Below, piece after piece: positions 1-13,785 of a stretch of DNA of 64,000 bases. Every line of letters starts with the position of its first letter. Position 1 is the stretch's first letter. Location of the stretch: NCBI RefSeq assembly GCF_037975245.1, contig NC_092582.1, forward strand, positions 6,614,001-6,678,000, in the 5' to 3' direction. Made by a program: the position numbers and the translations under genes. The stretch comes from Apostichopus japonicus (lineage: Eukaryota; Echinodermata; Holothuroidea; Aspidochirotida; Stichopodidae). The notes under the pieces were generated by a model, which made no database searches, was not told the DNA's origin, and saw only the letters and a list, made by a program, of their open reading frames with translations.

Positions 1-787
1 TCTTCAAAGCAAAACGCAGCCTCATAGTAACATAAATCATTACCGAATAACTCTAATGGAAGTATCACTTTAATATACTGTCCTTGTTCTGTTTTACTTT
101 CTATAAGGGTGGAATGTACATGCCTACTTACTTACTGCCTTGTTTGTCGTTAAACTTCTAAAATACTCGATAACACAAAGAGTGTCATCTTTTGCAGTTT
201 ATATCGAATCACGTTCTCAGCAGCTCTTCAAACCTGTCTGTGGTATCAAAACTGGACAATGTCATTTGATCTTCTATACATAAATAGTGTGGTAAATATA
301 TTCGTGGTATAGGGTCATAATTAAAATAGGCGTTCCCGTTACACGCTTTTCGACTTCAGGACTGGCGGGCTGAAGTGGGGTAAAGTGATTTGGAGAGAAT
401 TATTTCATTAGAGATAAGAAGAAGGGGAAAAGGAGAGATGTAATAGTTTGATTGGAATTGAATATCTTTTGATTTGATTAACCTAGATAATGGTGATCAA
501 GGATTATTCAGTTACAGAGAAATCGTTCAACCTCGGCGGTGTAATGTTTTAATTTGTAGTTTGTAATATATGTAAATAAAAACGAGAGTGATGGAAAGTT
601 CACAAGGGCTGTACATTGATTTTAAATAATGAGTGGAGTTACTACTTAGATGTATATAATACTTCATAAATGACAGTTAAATTTTGCATATAGAAGACTC
701 GAGGAAGTATTTTCCTCATTGTGATGTAGTTTTTTACTTTTTGTCCTGTATTGATATTTGCTTGATCTACGGCACAGAAAGACTACA
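1..787. other. Non-coding flank, nothing recognised
   Basis: A/T-rich sequence with stops in all frames at short intervals. I see no splice-bounded exon, RNA gene or transposon terminus. It runs directly into the (ATCC)n satellite. Confidence 0.6.
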
Positions 788-790
788 CTC

Positions 791-1836
791 TATCCATCCA
801 TCCATCCATCCATCCATCCATCCATCCATCCATCCATCCATCCATCCATCCATCCATCCATCCATCCATCCATCCATCCATCCATCCATCCATCCATCCA
901 TCCATCCATCCATCCATCCATCCATCCATCCATCCATCCATCCATCCATCCATCCATCCATCCATCCATCCATCCATCCATCCATCCATCCATCCATCCA
1001 TCCATCCATCCATCCATCCATCCATCCATCCATCCATCCATCCATCCATCCATCCATCCATCCATCCATCCATCCATCCATCCATCCATCCATCCATCCA
1101 TCCATCCATCCATCCATCCATCCATCCATCCATCCATCCATCCATCCATCCATCCATCCATCCATCCATCCATCCATCCATCCATCCATCCATCCATCCA
1201 TCCATCCATCCATCCATCCATCCATCCATCCATCCATCCATCCATCCATCCATCCATCCATCCATCCATCCATCCATCCATCCATCCATCCATCCATCCA
1301 TCCATCCATCCATCCATCCATCCATCCATCCATCCATCCATCCATCCATCCATCCATCCATCCATCCATCCATCCATCCATCCATCCATCCATCCATCCA
1401 TCCATCCATCCATCCATCCATCCATCCATCCATCCATCCATCCATCCATCCATCCATCCATCCATCCATCCATCCATCCATCCATCCATCCATCCATCCA
1501 TCCATCCATCCATCCATCCATCCATCCATCCATCCATCCATCCATCCATCCATCCATCCATCCATCCATCCATCCATCCATCCATCCATCCATCCATCCA
1601 TCCATCCATCCATCCATCCATCCATCCATCCATCCATCCATCCATCCATCCATCCATCCATCCATCCATCCATCCATCCATCCATCCATCCATCCATCCA
1701 TCCATCCATCCATCCATCCATCCATCCATCCATCCATCCATCCATCCATCCATCCATCCATCCATCCATCCACCCCCCATCCATCCATCCATCCATCCAT
1801 CCATCCATCCATCTATCTCTCTATCTCTCTATCTAG
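791..1836. repeat. (ATCC)n tetranucleotide satellite, about 1 kb
   Basis: Roughly 255 tandem copies of ATCC with one visible interruption near 1770, where the unit becomes a short C run, and a degenerate ATCT/CTCT tail at about 1810-1836. The four-base unit contains no stop codon in any frame on either strand. It therefore creates long artificial open frames, (Ile-His-Pro-Ser)n on plus and (Trp-Met-Asp-Gly)n on minus, of about 340-390 codons. None is a gene. The near-perfect purity suggests a recent expansion or an assembly-limited length. Confidence 0.97.
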
Positions 1837-4800
1837 ATAACTAATACTTTTACCTCATTAGTTACAACGATTTACCTTATATACTAACAATGTAAATGCG
1901 GCGCATCAGATAACCTTCTTAGGCCAAAGACCTCCTTTTCAAATGTAGGCCTACAAGCTAATTCTTGTTCTCGTGAAAATCTTTATGCATAAGTTAGACA
2001 GACAAAATATTATTCATTTAGTCGTGCAGTGATACATACTTATGGCTATTTCAACCATTTTGATTCTTAATATGGTACCCCATTTTCGTATTCATATTGA
2101 CGACACCTGCAAGCATATCTTAATTCCTGAGAGTTTTTTTTTTTTGCTCGTGGGATTTTGTCCATATTACTTTACCTGTACTCCTTGTTTCCATCTCAAA
2201 CATAAATTTAGCCACAAACACTGCCGTATTTACCACACTCATCGTCATCCGACGGAAGCACGCAGTTTATCATCCAAATAGAAATGACTAAGGTGTTGCC
2301 GATTTACAAACAAACATGATAAAATGACCAAGTATATTGTTTTAATAATCCTTATTCGTATTCTCATCTTTCTCTGAGACGGAATAATAAATTTATTACA
2401 CAGTGTGACATTTAGGGAAGGTTTTCATAGAACAAAGATACCTAAGAATGATTAAAATGTGTCAAATATATTTCAACAGTCACCGCCCTTGGAAACTGAT
2501 GATTTACCTACAAGCGCACATGTGGCTTACTAATACGAATATACTGCAAGATTCGAGCACAGTTGCACGGAGCGTAGACAAGGCTGGGGAAACCGTTACC
2601 GCCTTCTTAGACGGTTTCACTGGTAAAGTCCCCGTGGGGTTACTTCATTAAGTCTTTAATTATATCCATTTCGTCTCTCGTCTCGGACTCATTTTGGATG
2701 GAGTAACGGTCGGATGGGATTATACGTGTCTTATTATCAACTGCCGTATGTTTCGTCCAAGGCTTCAGAGCAAAATTCCCTTAGTTTGTTTTCGCATGGA
2801 ATATGATAATTAAGAATAGTGATGTTTGCTTTAGGACAGGAAGTTACTACATCAACATCTCCTCCGGAAAAACAACATTCAGTTCTTTGAATTCTATAGA
2901 GGATGTACTGATAAGACAAAACATTTTTTTTTTAGACTTATTGAGTGATTTTGGAGTTCTCTTTCGTGGATATGCGAGAGAATGTTTAACGTTACACATA
3001 TATATAGCAGAGTTCATACCCTTGTGATTAATAAGATTACAAGGTAACCGCCCTTAGTTAGCAGGAAAGTCAACTCGAGTGCACAACCGTGTGCATGCCG
3101 GATGTCTTATCTTGGGAAGTGTTTTTACAAGGAAATCTCACTCCGTCCATCAAACGATCACAATAATTAATGAAAAGTGTGCATTGTTCCATCGTACTTT
3201 CTTTGTGACTGAGTTTATTGTTTCTGTTTTTGTTCTAATTTGACCAATAATTCAGATGGAGTTTCTCTTTTTACTTTAATCATAATTTGTGACTAGGATA
3301 TATCGGAATAGCCTCCTATATATGCGAATTGCCTATTTTGTATTATTAAAACTGATTTATTTAAAGACAGAGATAGGCGTAAATATGCGGCTTTCTACGT
3401 TAAAGACTTACATGAAATATGTAGTAGGCTACTATGGAGAGGCATAAGAGATTTTGAGCAAACATGGATGACTAATAAATTAACTCTCTGTCTCTCTCTG
3501 CAGTGGTTCGCTCTTTCGCACATTAAGACGTAATCAATCTAAACACTGGATGTCTCCGGTTTCCTGCAGACACGTGATCCATTGCAACATTTGCTGTATT
3601 AGAGCGAACATTCTTTCAAACATGTTCAAAACAGATTCCACTGGGTTTATTGGATTTATTCACAACATGCTTATATCTGGAGGATATATTAATACATTAG
3701 AAGTATGTAGAATGAAATAACGGTATCGATCATTGTGCTTCTCTTCTCGTACTGTAAACGAATCACGGAGATGTGTGGTCCAAAATAACTATAATAAAAC
3801 AAATGGTCTTATTATTTATGATATTCACTCAAATACGGAAATAGTGGATTAAAATAATGGATAAATAAAAATGCATCTAGCTAGTAATATATGCAACTAG
3901 AGTTGAAAGTCCATTAAAAACAGGAATTTAAAAACAAAAGTTGTTTCCAAAATTTAATTAAAAATAAATGTATAAATAGATTCACTTATTTCAAATAGAC
4001 ATTAATGCCTTTGTATAACATTGAACAAACTTAATGGTCTAACAAAAATTAGCTTAGCTAGCAAACACTTAAAAAGGAAAGCCCATTAAAAGTAACTTTC
4101 ATATCTATTTTTCGACTTCGTCATTCTAAAAGGAAAGTTATTCCCAGGTAACACTAGAGCCTAAAAAAAAAAAAAATCGAAAACAGGAAAGTGTTAACTT
4201 CCTGCATTTCTCATGCAGCCATATACACTATAAGGAGAGCTTGTCTGTATACACGATCGGATCGTACAACGTAACGCTTCATAGCATATATTATATATCC
4301 TGTATAACGTTAGTTGGATCATTTCCGCATAGGAAATAAAAAGGAAGGCTGAATTGTCCTGAGTCAGTCTGACTCTAGTTATCACGAACACTCGAAGACA
4401 TCTGTTCATTTTCTATCCTGCAGTGAGCCTGTCGTCCATGTGCAGGTAACTTACCGCAAACGTACGACTTCTCATATACTGATCTCTTAACTATAATAAC
4501 CGGCAGAATTTGACCTCCATTTTTCTCTGCAACCGGTGGTTAAATTCTTTCATCGGTGACTAATAACACATTTCATTTGATAATATTTGTTTTTATATGT
4601 TATATTGGGAATTCATTTGGTGTGCTATTGTGTTCGCCTCAACGTGCTGCGGTTCGGCCTTTAAAGTGTGAGGACAATTATTCACCCATATCATCACTAG
4701 GCTATTATTCCAACTTGAATGGATACGAAATAATTCACAATCATCGAGTCAGTTTGACCTCATCTCGGTCGTATCAAAGGAATTGAGCGGTTAATTATTA

Positions 4801-5888
4801 TTTCGCAACGAATGAATTTATCTCATGTTCATGAAACAGACCACGTATTCACTGTTCGAAAGTGATACCCACGCAGGCTTGATTAACTCAAAGGGGAGTT
4901 CAGTATATTGTCCATGAAATTGACTGTGATATAAGCAAAGTGATAATAGCACACACGACAGCACACCCTTCATTGTATAGTCGGCTTATTGTATAGATAT
5001 ACATATCTATATACAAGGAAGTAAAAAGCATATGAAAACATATTAGTACAGTGCAGTTGCTATTGATATGATGAAGTGTAGATTGCGCATATAAACTTTC
5101 GTGCTAATCCCTGCAGACAAGAAAAGATTATTGTTGTTTTGCATTTTCTTTCGGATGTTTTGAAGACACTAACCAGAGATATACCCCTACCCTTATACAT
5201 CCATGGACTCCTTGTTATTGAATGGTGCCAGCTATAATTAAAGTGAAGAGCATTAACATACGTGTCAAGCGTGTTTTTGTCTTAGCCAACAAAAGAAAGT
5301 TCTACCAGCGCAAAAACAAATCGCGAAGTTCTTTGTCCTCTCCATTTTGATTCTACCAAACACGTTTAAGGGTTAATCAGCTTGATTGAGAAATAGTAAT
5401 CCCCTCTCCGGGCACACTGCGAGAACGTTTAAGATCATTTCATTATTACGGATCGTGTAGTTGACTGTCAACGTTTAATCTTGTTCAACTTGCCTTAGGC
5501 AATCATTTTGGTGAATTAAATTCTTTGAAGGATTACCTCTTTTTTTTCGTTGGAGAAAATAAGTTTTGTATTCTTCGGGTACGAAAAGAGGTGCTTTGCC
5601 AGTGAACTCATTTTCTTAGTCTTGGATGTATTAGCTGTCAGAAGTGACCACGCGTGAATCATTCTGAACGTGATCTGCATGTTGACTATAGTGATATGTG
5701 TATGGTTTAGATTTTGTGTCATGTAAAACGGACGTTTTAGATTGTCTACCATGGACATTATACTTTGTATGGAGTTTTTACGTTTAACAACGGGAGTTGT
5801 GTTTATTTAGCTATTGATTTTACTTGGATCTATTTCCAATAAGAGTTTAAATTAAAGAAGTCCAATCGATTTAATTCGCATATAAATC
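1837..5888. other. Intergenic, upstream of the coiled-coil gene; no exon found
   Basis: Four kilobases of A/T-rich sequence with only short open frames (under 85 codons) that have no family resemblance, no credible splice borders and no repeats that I can delimit. The promoter and any 5' UTR exon of the downstream plus-strand gene should lie here. I cannot place a TATA box or initiator with confidence. Confidence 0.5.
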
Positions 5889-7682
5889 ATGGGTTCTTCC
5901 AACGGTAAATGTAGACGTCCTAACGGTGTGTTGAAGGGGAAGGATGGATGTTCATCATTGTACGCTCTCTGTGGTAATAAACCATCTTCGGTACTTTATA
6001 GTAAAAGTCTGGAAAACTGTAGTTTGAAGTTATATCGGGTAGAGGGTGATGCTGATCAAGATGACGTAGTGGTGATGTTAGATTGTGGAGGAAGAGTCTA
6101 TGCAAATGGGAAGAAAGTTTACCCGTTTGATAACAGTCAACAAAGCTCAACCGAGGAATTAAACGTGTCTCAAATAATTGGCGAATTATCTAATGGCCGA
6201 CTTCCGGATATCTTCGGAAAGGGTGGAAACTTGGAGAAACATCTCAACCCTGGGGATTATGCAGGAGCTTTGGACACACTTTTGAGTATCTTTGCAGATA
6301 CTTTCAATCAACTTCTTGTAGATGGACTTAAAATGCAGGACGGTATGAGGAGTTTAGAAGAAGAGAAAACCAACCTGTCTTTAAAAGTTCTTGAACTCAA
6401 GCGAGAACAACTTCATTCTCAAAAGTTAGAACTTGAGAAGAAGAAGCTTGAACTTCGTGTGGAGGAATTGGAGGCGAGTCTGAGTTTGCAATCAGGAATC
6501 TTTGGTAAACCAACTAATTACAAATCAGCAACTTTGTCAAGGTCATGTTCCATTGGGGTGGGCGATGGTAGATACGGTGGATGTAGGACTGGATCTCTTC
6601 GGCGAGATGGCACTTTGCCAGAACACCCTAGAGAGCCCAAAAATGGACGCCGTCAACCAAGACACAGAGTTGTTGCGAGGCTTCGCGAGCTGGAGGTGGA
6701 AAGAGAGCAAATAACTCACCAGAGCTCTCTGCTACAGTTTCAACTGGATGCCCTATCGGCCCAACACGAGGTTGCTCAATCAAAAGGAAAGAACCAAACA
6801 AGCAATCTGGTCAACGGGAAAAGACCTGATTCGCCTACAAAAAGTAAACAACATCATGTCGGTGACAACGTTCATCGATCTAGTAGTGCTAATGAAAGTC
6901 TGGAGAAATTAAGTACCTCCTCCAACGGGTCTTCGGTGAGTGGGTCACCGCTAAACTCTGCATTAATACATGATGATCCCTTCGAGAATGGTTCATCAGT
7001 TGAAGACTATCCAATAAATGAGTCACCAAAGAAGCAGAATGGGATTAACATAAATGGATTAATCAACACCCATGGGTCATCTGATGATACCGTTCTTGGA
7101 TCAATACATGGGTCATATCAAAGTGGTCCAATGGTGAAAAGATCAGATAGTAACGGATTAAGTGGCTATGAAAGCTCAGGGGACGATTATACGGATGGTT
7201 CAAACGGTAGAGTCGTTGGAAGGTCAAGACGGCGATCGGAAAACGGTTACACTGCAGCTGATTCAGGTCTTAGATTTGTCACCAACGAGCAGAGACGAGG
7301 ATCAGAAGACGAATTTACAGATGGGTCCAATAGTCATGGGCTTAGCAGATCGAGGAAAGGATCAATAGAGGATTATTCGGATGGGTCAAATGGAAGGTTC
7401 ACCAGCAGGTCCAAGAAAGGATCAGATAATCTGGAGACGATACATGCCGTCAAAAAGGAATCTTCACTGGGACGTTCGGAGTCCTTGAAAGACCCCCGTT
7501 TCAAAACAAGAGAAAACTCGTGGGAGAAATATGACACACTTAAGAAGCGATATGAGGATTTGAAGAAACGTCGTGCACAGAGGTTACAGCAGGGTGGTGT
7601 ATTTGTAGCCCAGGAGGACATGTCATCATCACCTGCCTTGCAACAACGCATTGCACAGATGAATTCAAGTTGTGTGGACGAG
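5889..7682 (+). CDS. Coiled-coil, Ser-rich protein of unknown family (long first coding exon)
   Basis: I do not recognise this protein. The ATG at 5889 is preceded by an in-frame TAA at 5883, so it is the start if no exon joins in between. Residues 1-110 look globular, with several Cys. Residues about 148-200 are a strong Leu/Glu/Lys heptad coiled coil (LEEEKTNLSLKVLELK and onward). A second helix lies at about 258-298 and a third basic one at about 545-570. Residues 300-515 are Ser/Asn/Gly-rich and probably disordered. They include three related modules at about 432-512, each an acidic block then (Y/F)(T/S)DGSN and then a basic Ser motif (GRSRRRS, SRSRKGS, SRSKKGS), which look like basophilic kinase sites. 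After residue 598 the sequence GAG|GTGAGT (GT at 7683) is a consensus splice donor in phase 0. The 12 codons from there to the stop at 7721 therefore look like intron read-through, and the protein probably continues in an exon I could not find. If unspliced, it would be a 610-residue protein with an AATAAA at 8673-8678. There is no signal peptide or membrane segment, so a cytoplasmic scaffold or cytoskeletal role is plausible but only inferred. Confidence 0.8.
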
Positions 7683-8672
7683 GTGAGTCTTGCGAGAAAC
7701 ACACCGTTAGTCGATTGCTGAATACACTGGTTGAAGTAGAAATTTATGCCAAATTTGTATAGCTTTATGTAATTGTCCAAAGAAATAGCAAATTTCTGAA
7801 TGCATATTATACCAGGAGGGGGTTTCCAGAAAGTCCGTTGTCAAAATATGTCATATGTCATAAGTATAATGTTCCTTTAAAAAAAATATGAAAGTTACGT
7901 CTGTTCCTCTGGTTAGACCTCAGTGACATAATGTCAGTCTGTTTTGTTATGTCGTAACAGTTCTGTCTAAATTGTCCCTTTAGCTTCTCTAAAAGGTAGC
8001 GCTACCAAGGTAAGAGGTCAACAAATATTGTCAGAGGTCAACAAAAATTGACCTTTATGACAGTTATCGTGTCATTTTCAGATTATAACATTCGTGGTTA
8101 TCATATTAGTAGTGGCAGGACATCTGATGAGCTAACTTAAAGGTCCATTCTCTTTGGTTGATAAGACGGAGGGTAATTTAATTTAAGGGATTAAATGTCT
8201 AAAGGCATCCTTTTCATGTCATCAGCAAATGACATATCTTAACTCGAGCGAAAGGAAAAGAAAGCCTTTATTAGCCAAGTGTCTACTAATTAAGAGAGAC
8301 GGGTTTGTTTAATCTTTTCTGAACATCTGTGCTAAGTATTGTTTATCAAATTGCTGACTAGTGTTTATGTAGTGCCGTTAATGATATAACAACAATTGTA
8401 ATGCTACAGTGCTTAACGATAATTTTCATTTTCCATAACATTTCAAATGACCGACTGATAAAAGGGATTTTCCCATGAGGCTAGAAAACGAAAATGAGAT
8501 TAGTCAACCAGGGTCCAATATTTATAACTGCAATAACAGTGTGGATATACCTGAGACAATGATCCATTTATTGGATCTAATTCGATCCACTATTGTAGTC
8601 TCTGTATATGAGTTATCATTTATAGAACTATTAAGGAGCACATATAGGAGTATGTATAAAATTTAAGAATAT

Positions 8673-8678
8673 AATAAA
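8673..8678 (+). terminator. Candidate poly(A) signal AATAAA
   Basis: A canonical hexamer lies about 950 bases after the in-frame stop of the long exon at 5889. It would serve only if the donor at 7683 is not used. AATAAA is frequent by chance in DNA this A/T-rich, so the support is weak. Confidence 0.2.
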
Positions 8679-11600
8679 ACCTGATATACTCCATACGTTG
8701 GAACACGAGAACAGCTACGGTATGTAGCTATATTCTGTCAATTTTGTAATATCACGAATACTCACACGACATAGCATCGAGTATGATCACACGACATAGC
8801 ATCCAAAACCTTAGATCTGATTGAAGATTATCTGTAAGTTATACTTGTCATGTTAATTGTATGTATAGGTAATATTAATAATATGCTTACCTGCAATGTG
8901 TTTATGACGTACCGGTATGACGCGCTTCCTTTAATTAACTTCCTTTAATTAAAGACACAGTCTCGACGTATATATAGCTGTATGTCTGATGTCACAAACG
9001 TTAGCTGTCATCTAACGTGTGTTACCGGTAATCATTACATCTCACATATATATTATTTTTGCTGTTACGTCAAATAATGAATAGAGGTTAGGGTAAGGGG
9101 TTGTAGCGGTCCTATAGCACTCTTGATGTGAAAGTATCCAACAAACACTAAAATTTCATCGGAGTATTTCCTTAGAGATTCTGATCCTCTTAATTAGCCC
9201 TAGCCATGAGGAGTCTTAAAATAGACAATTAAATATCTCAGTTTGTATAACTGCTTTAAGAATGGCAGAAAAATGATTGTTGAGATTGTGACATCGGTGA
9301 AAATTATCTAACGTTTTACTTTATTTGTTGGCGGTGATGGCCTTTGAAACGGTTACGTTTGTTCGCCAAGTCCATGCAGGCAAATTTACCAAAAGATATA
9401 AAGAGTTTAACGGAATATAAAATCTAACTCAGATACCCTCTTATAGATTTGTTCAACATATAATCTTTACTTTGCGATTACTGAATGTTTTCATTCATGA
9501 TTTCATATACATGTTAATAATATGCAAAAAGGAAAAAAAAGAGAAGAGGAAAACACATACAAAAAAACAACAACAGCATTTGAAGCCGTTTATAAAAAAA
9601 ACGGTTACTTCATAATTTAAAGTAATATTGGACTAATCGAGGTAATAAACAATATTGAAAATGTGCCGAAAATGTACCAAACTCAACAAAGCCAAAAAAA
9701 GAAAAGAATAAAAAGCTGCTTAAAGTATAGAATATAATGCGAGCACAGACTCGGCTAGACCATATGTCTGGATAAATCATTTAATTGTGGACATGGTAAC
9801 CACAGACCGAGCAATATATGGTAAACTTGGTTTTCTACTAAGTCACAGTTTCTATATGGTGAACACATTAGCGTAGTTCATTAGGTTACACATCGAAGCG
9901 TAATCAAATGAAACTGTCAGTATATTTTTGCTTTCATGAAGTCCTTTCACAGGTCATGCAAGCGATGTAGGCCTTTAATAATGACATAAGGAATTCATTC
10001 TTTAGTGGGGGAGTGTTGTATTCAGTTTGGTATTTGAAGGGGGGAAACGAATGTTTCTATGATAAGAGGTAAATGTTTATAATCATAACAAATATTAAAA
10101 ACAAATCTGTTCTTCTAAATTTAATAATACTAGCCTATAATTGTAGGTAGTTATGTCAATACTGCTATTATGGGCATATGAAACTGAAACTTGAATCAAT
10201 TTATCCATTCAACATTGTGTATTTGGTGATATTGTTTAAACTATGGGGAATCTAAACAGACATATTTACAATTATATATAATTAAACGCATAGCACATTG
10301 TAAACTACATAAAATTGTAACAACAATTGTAATGCCCTCGTGGAATAAAAACAGATTGTTGCTATATAGCCTCCAACATCTCTTGACAAAGTACATATAT
10401 ATGCATGCATGGCGATAATAGCATCAAACAAAGACACGATGAGTCATACCCCACACGACCGTTCGTTATGGAAGATTAAACTGGCGTCCCACAAATCTCG
10501 ACCAACCGACGACGACAAAGAAAGTAATTTATGGAACGCGCAATCATAATTGATAATATTCCTTTGTGACAAAATATGAGATTTCAAAACGTGAAATTGA
10601 TGGGTTCCTCCTTTCTCTCCCAGGGGTCACAAGTCATGTCAAAAATATAACACGGTTTGACGACAAAAGCCGCGACGATTCAATTTCGTATATTATGTAG
10701 GAACCGATCGGGAAGACCAATTCCCAAATGATTTTCATGGGTTTAAGTCTCTAATAAGGGGTATTTACATCTGCTTGGTATAATGAATTAAGACTTTAAT
10801 GGAATTTTAATGTGTTTTTTGTTGATCAAGGTTGATGTGTAATGATTGACAGTGTTATGAATTATATTTGTTTACGCGGATATCAAGATGCAATTAACGT
10901 GCTATATTTTCTGCAATTTTCTTCTTTCCCTCGTATTGATTTTCGACTCGGAAGGCGGTTTTACTGTTTTATGTAACGTAACACATATGGAGAGTATTAG
11001 GATCATATTGCTGTCATAGATGCGGTTAAGGTGGTTCCAGATGTATGAACTATTACCATAGTAACTGCTAATTAACAAGATAACAACAATATAACAACAA
11101 GATAACATATATATATATATATAGATATATATATATGCGGGCCTGGTAGGAATTGTATAAATTTACAGTTAAATGTTTCTTCCATTGTGATGTTTTATTA
11201 TATTTTGATGGAGACTGACAAACAAAATGAAATTATAAAAATAGGAGTTGGTCATACTTTTTTTCACTTGATGACACATTACGTTGATCACTTAGTGGTA
11301 GCGCATCTCTGACTCGACAACTATAGTATTAAAAGCGATGTATACACAATTTAAATATTTTCTGTTGGGATGTAATACATTCAACGGAGTGCGCATGTCC
11401 AGGGATGTGTCGTATCTCTTTGTTTTAAGCATTCACGGTCTATATTGTCATTCAGTTTATATTGTAAAAGATACATATATTTATAGATATATGCAAATGA
11501 TAACGCTTATAGCTGGAATGTGGTTATGTCCTATTGAGAGCGTGTTCATTTGTCACGGAGGTGTAGCAACTGAATTTTACAGTGCAGTATAGCATTTTAT

Positions 11601-13729
11601 GCGCAATCAAATGTTTCAATAGCGCTTGTGTCCTATAACGTTGGAAGCCGCTTGTAAAAAAATATTTCAATGATATATGTTTATGAAATATGGTGCTATG
11701 TATCATATGGTAAGGTCAGCTCAAGTTGGTACTCTCGTTTCTGTTTACCCTTCATGAAAGGATCGTGGTTGCAATTTTATTCTCTAAATTTTAATATTTG
11801 TTATTCTATTACCGAATCTTTGTTAATACTCCAAGATTTCCAACGTTTTATACCATACCATCAATTTTTAAAGATCTTCCATTGGTTTTAAGTAATATTA
11901 TGTCGATCGCCTTATTAGTCTATAAGAATTTGCATTTTTATTCCATTTTCATGATTTGATAATGTTTCTTTCTTTATTTGTGGTTGGCAATCTATTTACT
12001 TCCTTTGTACAGCGTTTTGCACTCAACATTTGTTTTTTTTTATCATGTATGTTTTATTACAACTTTCTTTAAGTGCAATGTGAAAATGAAAAGTTATGAA
12101 TAATCACAACCAAAACGTGAATACGTCATTTAATTTAAGACAAGGGCAAATGGTCAGAAATATCATAAATAATATTTTCAGCTCATATTCATAAGTTTGT
12201 ATATGTTGTAACTAAAAGCACATTTTTTATTGTATCTGGGACATTGACAAGAAACATGTTCCTATTTACATTCTCTCTTTGACGTGAAAAGAACTGAATT
12301 ATACGTCAGATCGAGAATTGTGTAATCATTGAATAAAACCTTTACGTTTGACGTGGTGCTCTAAAATATTCATAAATTCATACAGGAACATAGATATTTG
12401 TTTTCAAACAATAAGAATTCTCCAAGACGTTGTGATATTCGGTTTCGCGTAACTGGTACTCGCTTCGTGTTGTATTAACTAACAATCCTTTAATTTTGCC
12501 TCGAAGTAAGTATTTGACATTATTTTTCCTACTTACTAATTGGTGTGCCATGAATTAGGAATGATGAAGCTTAATCAATAACTATACATCATGTTATATG
12601 CAATACTCGGGAGGTATCAAAATAAATTGCAAAACCGTCGAGCAAACCCAGTATGTTGCTTGGATGACATCCAGGTGTCTTTCGTCTGAGAAACATGTTC
12701 CCTTCCTGTCAGAAACCTTTTAAGTATCAAGATAAAATCAACAAAACACATTGGCATTGCGGGAGAGTGTACAGTGATCACGCCAAAGCCATTGTAGCGA
12801 CGGAAGTCTGTACTTCGTCACTATAGTTTCTCTGTATTTTTAAGGAACAATAGAGCGTTGATGACGTTTTAATGAGGTATTCTGACTTAAACCACCAATT
12901 TCTCAGAATTAAGATCACTGAGTAATATTCAAACTTATTGCTCAATTTTCCGAACAAACATTGTGTGGTAATCAATGATATCGTTAATCAATCAATGTTA
13001 TCGTTATTGATCTAGCTATATATATTCTCCTGAGAATTTTTACTTACTATTATTTTATGTTATGAATCTTGATTGAAGTTAAGGAAGTTCATAATTTTGA
13101 CTTTCCACATGATTGTATTTCTAACTTCACAAACACATACGCATGCACACACACACACACACATACACATAATCCCACCAGCCCTTGAAAGACAATATAT
13201 TGCGTTATGTTAACAGTTTATCAAAGGAAATATCACATTCACGTATGATTACATTCATGTCAAGGTACATAGCCAAATCAACAAGGTCGAGCAAGTGTTT
13301 CGTGCTTAGATCGACATATTGATAACCTTCGATTTCGGAAAAAAATCGTTTAAAATTTGTACTTTTCGGGTTATTGATGACTGTTATATAAGTTAGGTTT
13401 TAACCTTCCTGTTTGTGGTGTCACTCAGTTTCAATTGCAAAGAATAACAAAACAATCCCGCTGAAAGTTGCCACCCATATCCGGTCAGGAACTTGTGTCG
13501 ATTAGACACACAACTCCTGACCTTATTTGTCAGTGGGCCTAGGTATATAACTTAATATTGGGTATATGCAAGGCTACTGTGAATATATACCAAAAAGCAT
13601 GCACGCATAGCATACTATTTTATACCCCATCACATAACAGTCCATGATAGAAGCGAGTCTATCTTTGGGGGAGGGGGGGGAGGGGGATCATTCAATTTTA
13701 AGCTGTACATCAATTGTGCTAATATCTTG

Positions 13730-13785
13730 TGTAAAAGTAAGTTGGCCTGATGACGTTTCGGTCCTAGCTAATATCTTAAATAAGA
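13730..13785 (-). repeat. Degenerate Penelope/hammerhead-like dispersed motif, copy 1
   Basis: The plus strand reads TGTGTAAAAGTAAG, then GGCCTGATGACGTTTCGG, then TCCTAGCTA. The same string, TGTGTAAAAGTAAG..GGCCTGATG..TTTCG..TCCTAGC, recurs at about 59611-59675, so this is a dispersed repeat. Read on minus, GGACCGAAACGTCATCAGG resembles the 3' half of the hammerhead motif (GAAAC) found at the ends of Penelope-like retroelements. The CTGATGA half is not intact here. The family assignment is inference. Confidence 0.4.

Noticed and set aside
684-1844. Long (Ile-His-Pro-Ser)n and (Trp-Met-Asp-Gly)n open frames on both strands
   Set aside because: They are a direct consequence of a stop-free ATCC tetranucleotide satellite. 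All frames on both strands are open and the sequence has no coding character.
4556-4786. 76-codon plus-strand frame with a hydrophobic start
   Set aside because: The N-terminus resembles a signal peptide, but there is no family match, no splice context and A/T-rich chance ORFs of this size are frequent here.
5920-6150. Minus-strand and alternative plus-strand frames within the 5889 exon
   Set aside because: Short shadow frames of a much longer coding frame with clear coiled-coil composition.
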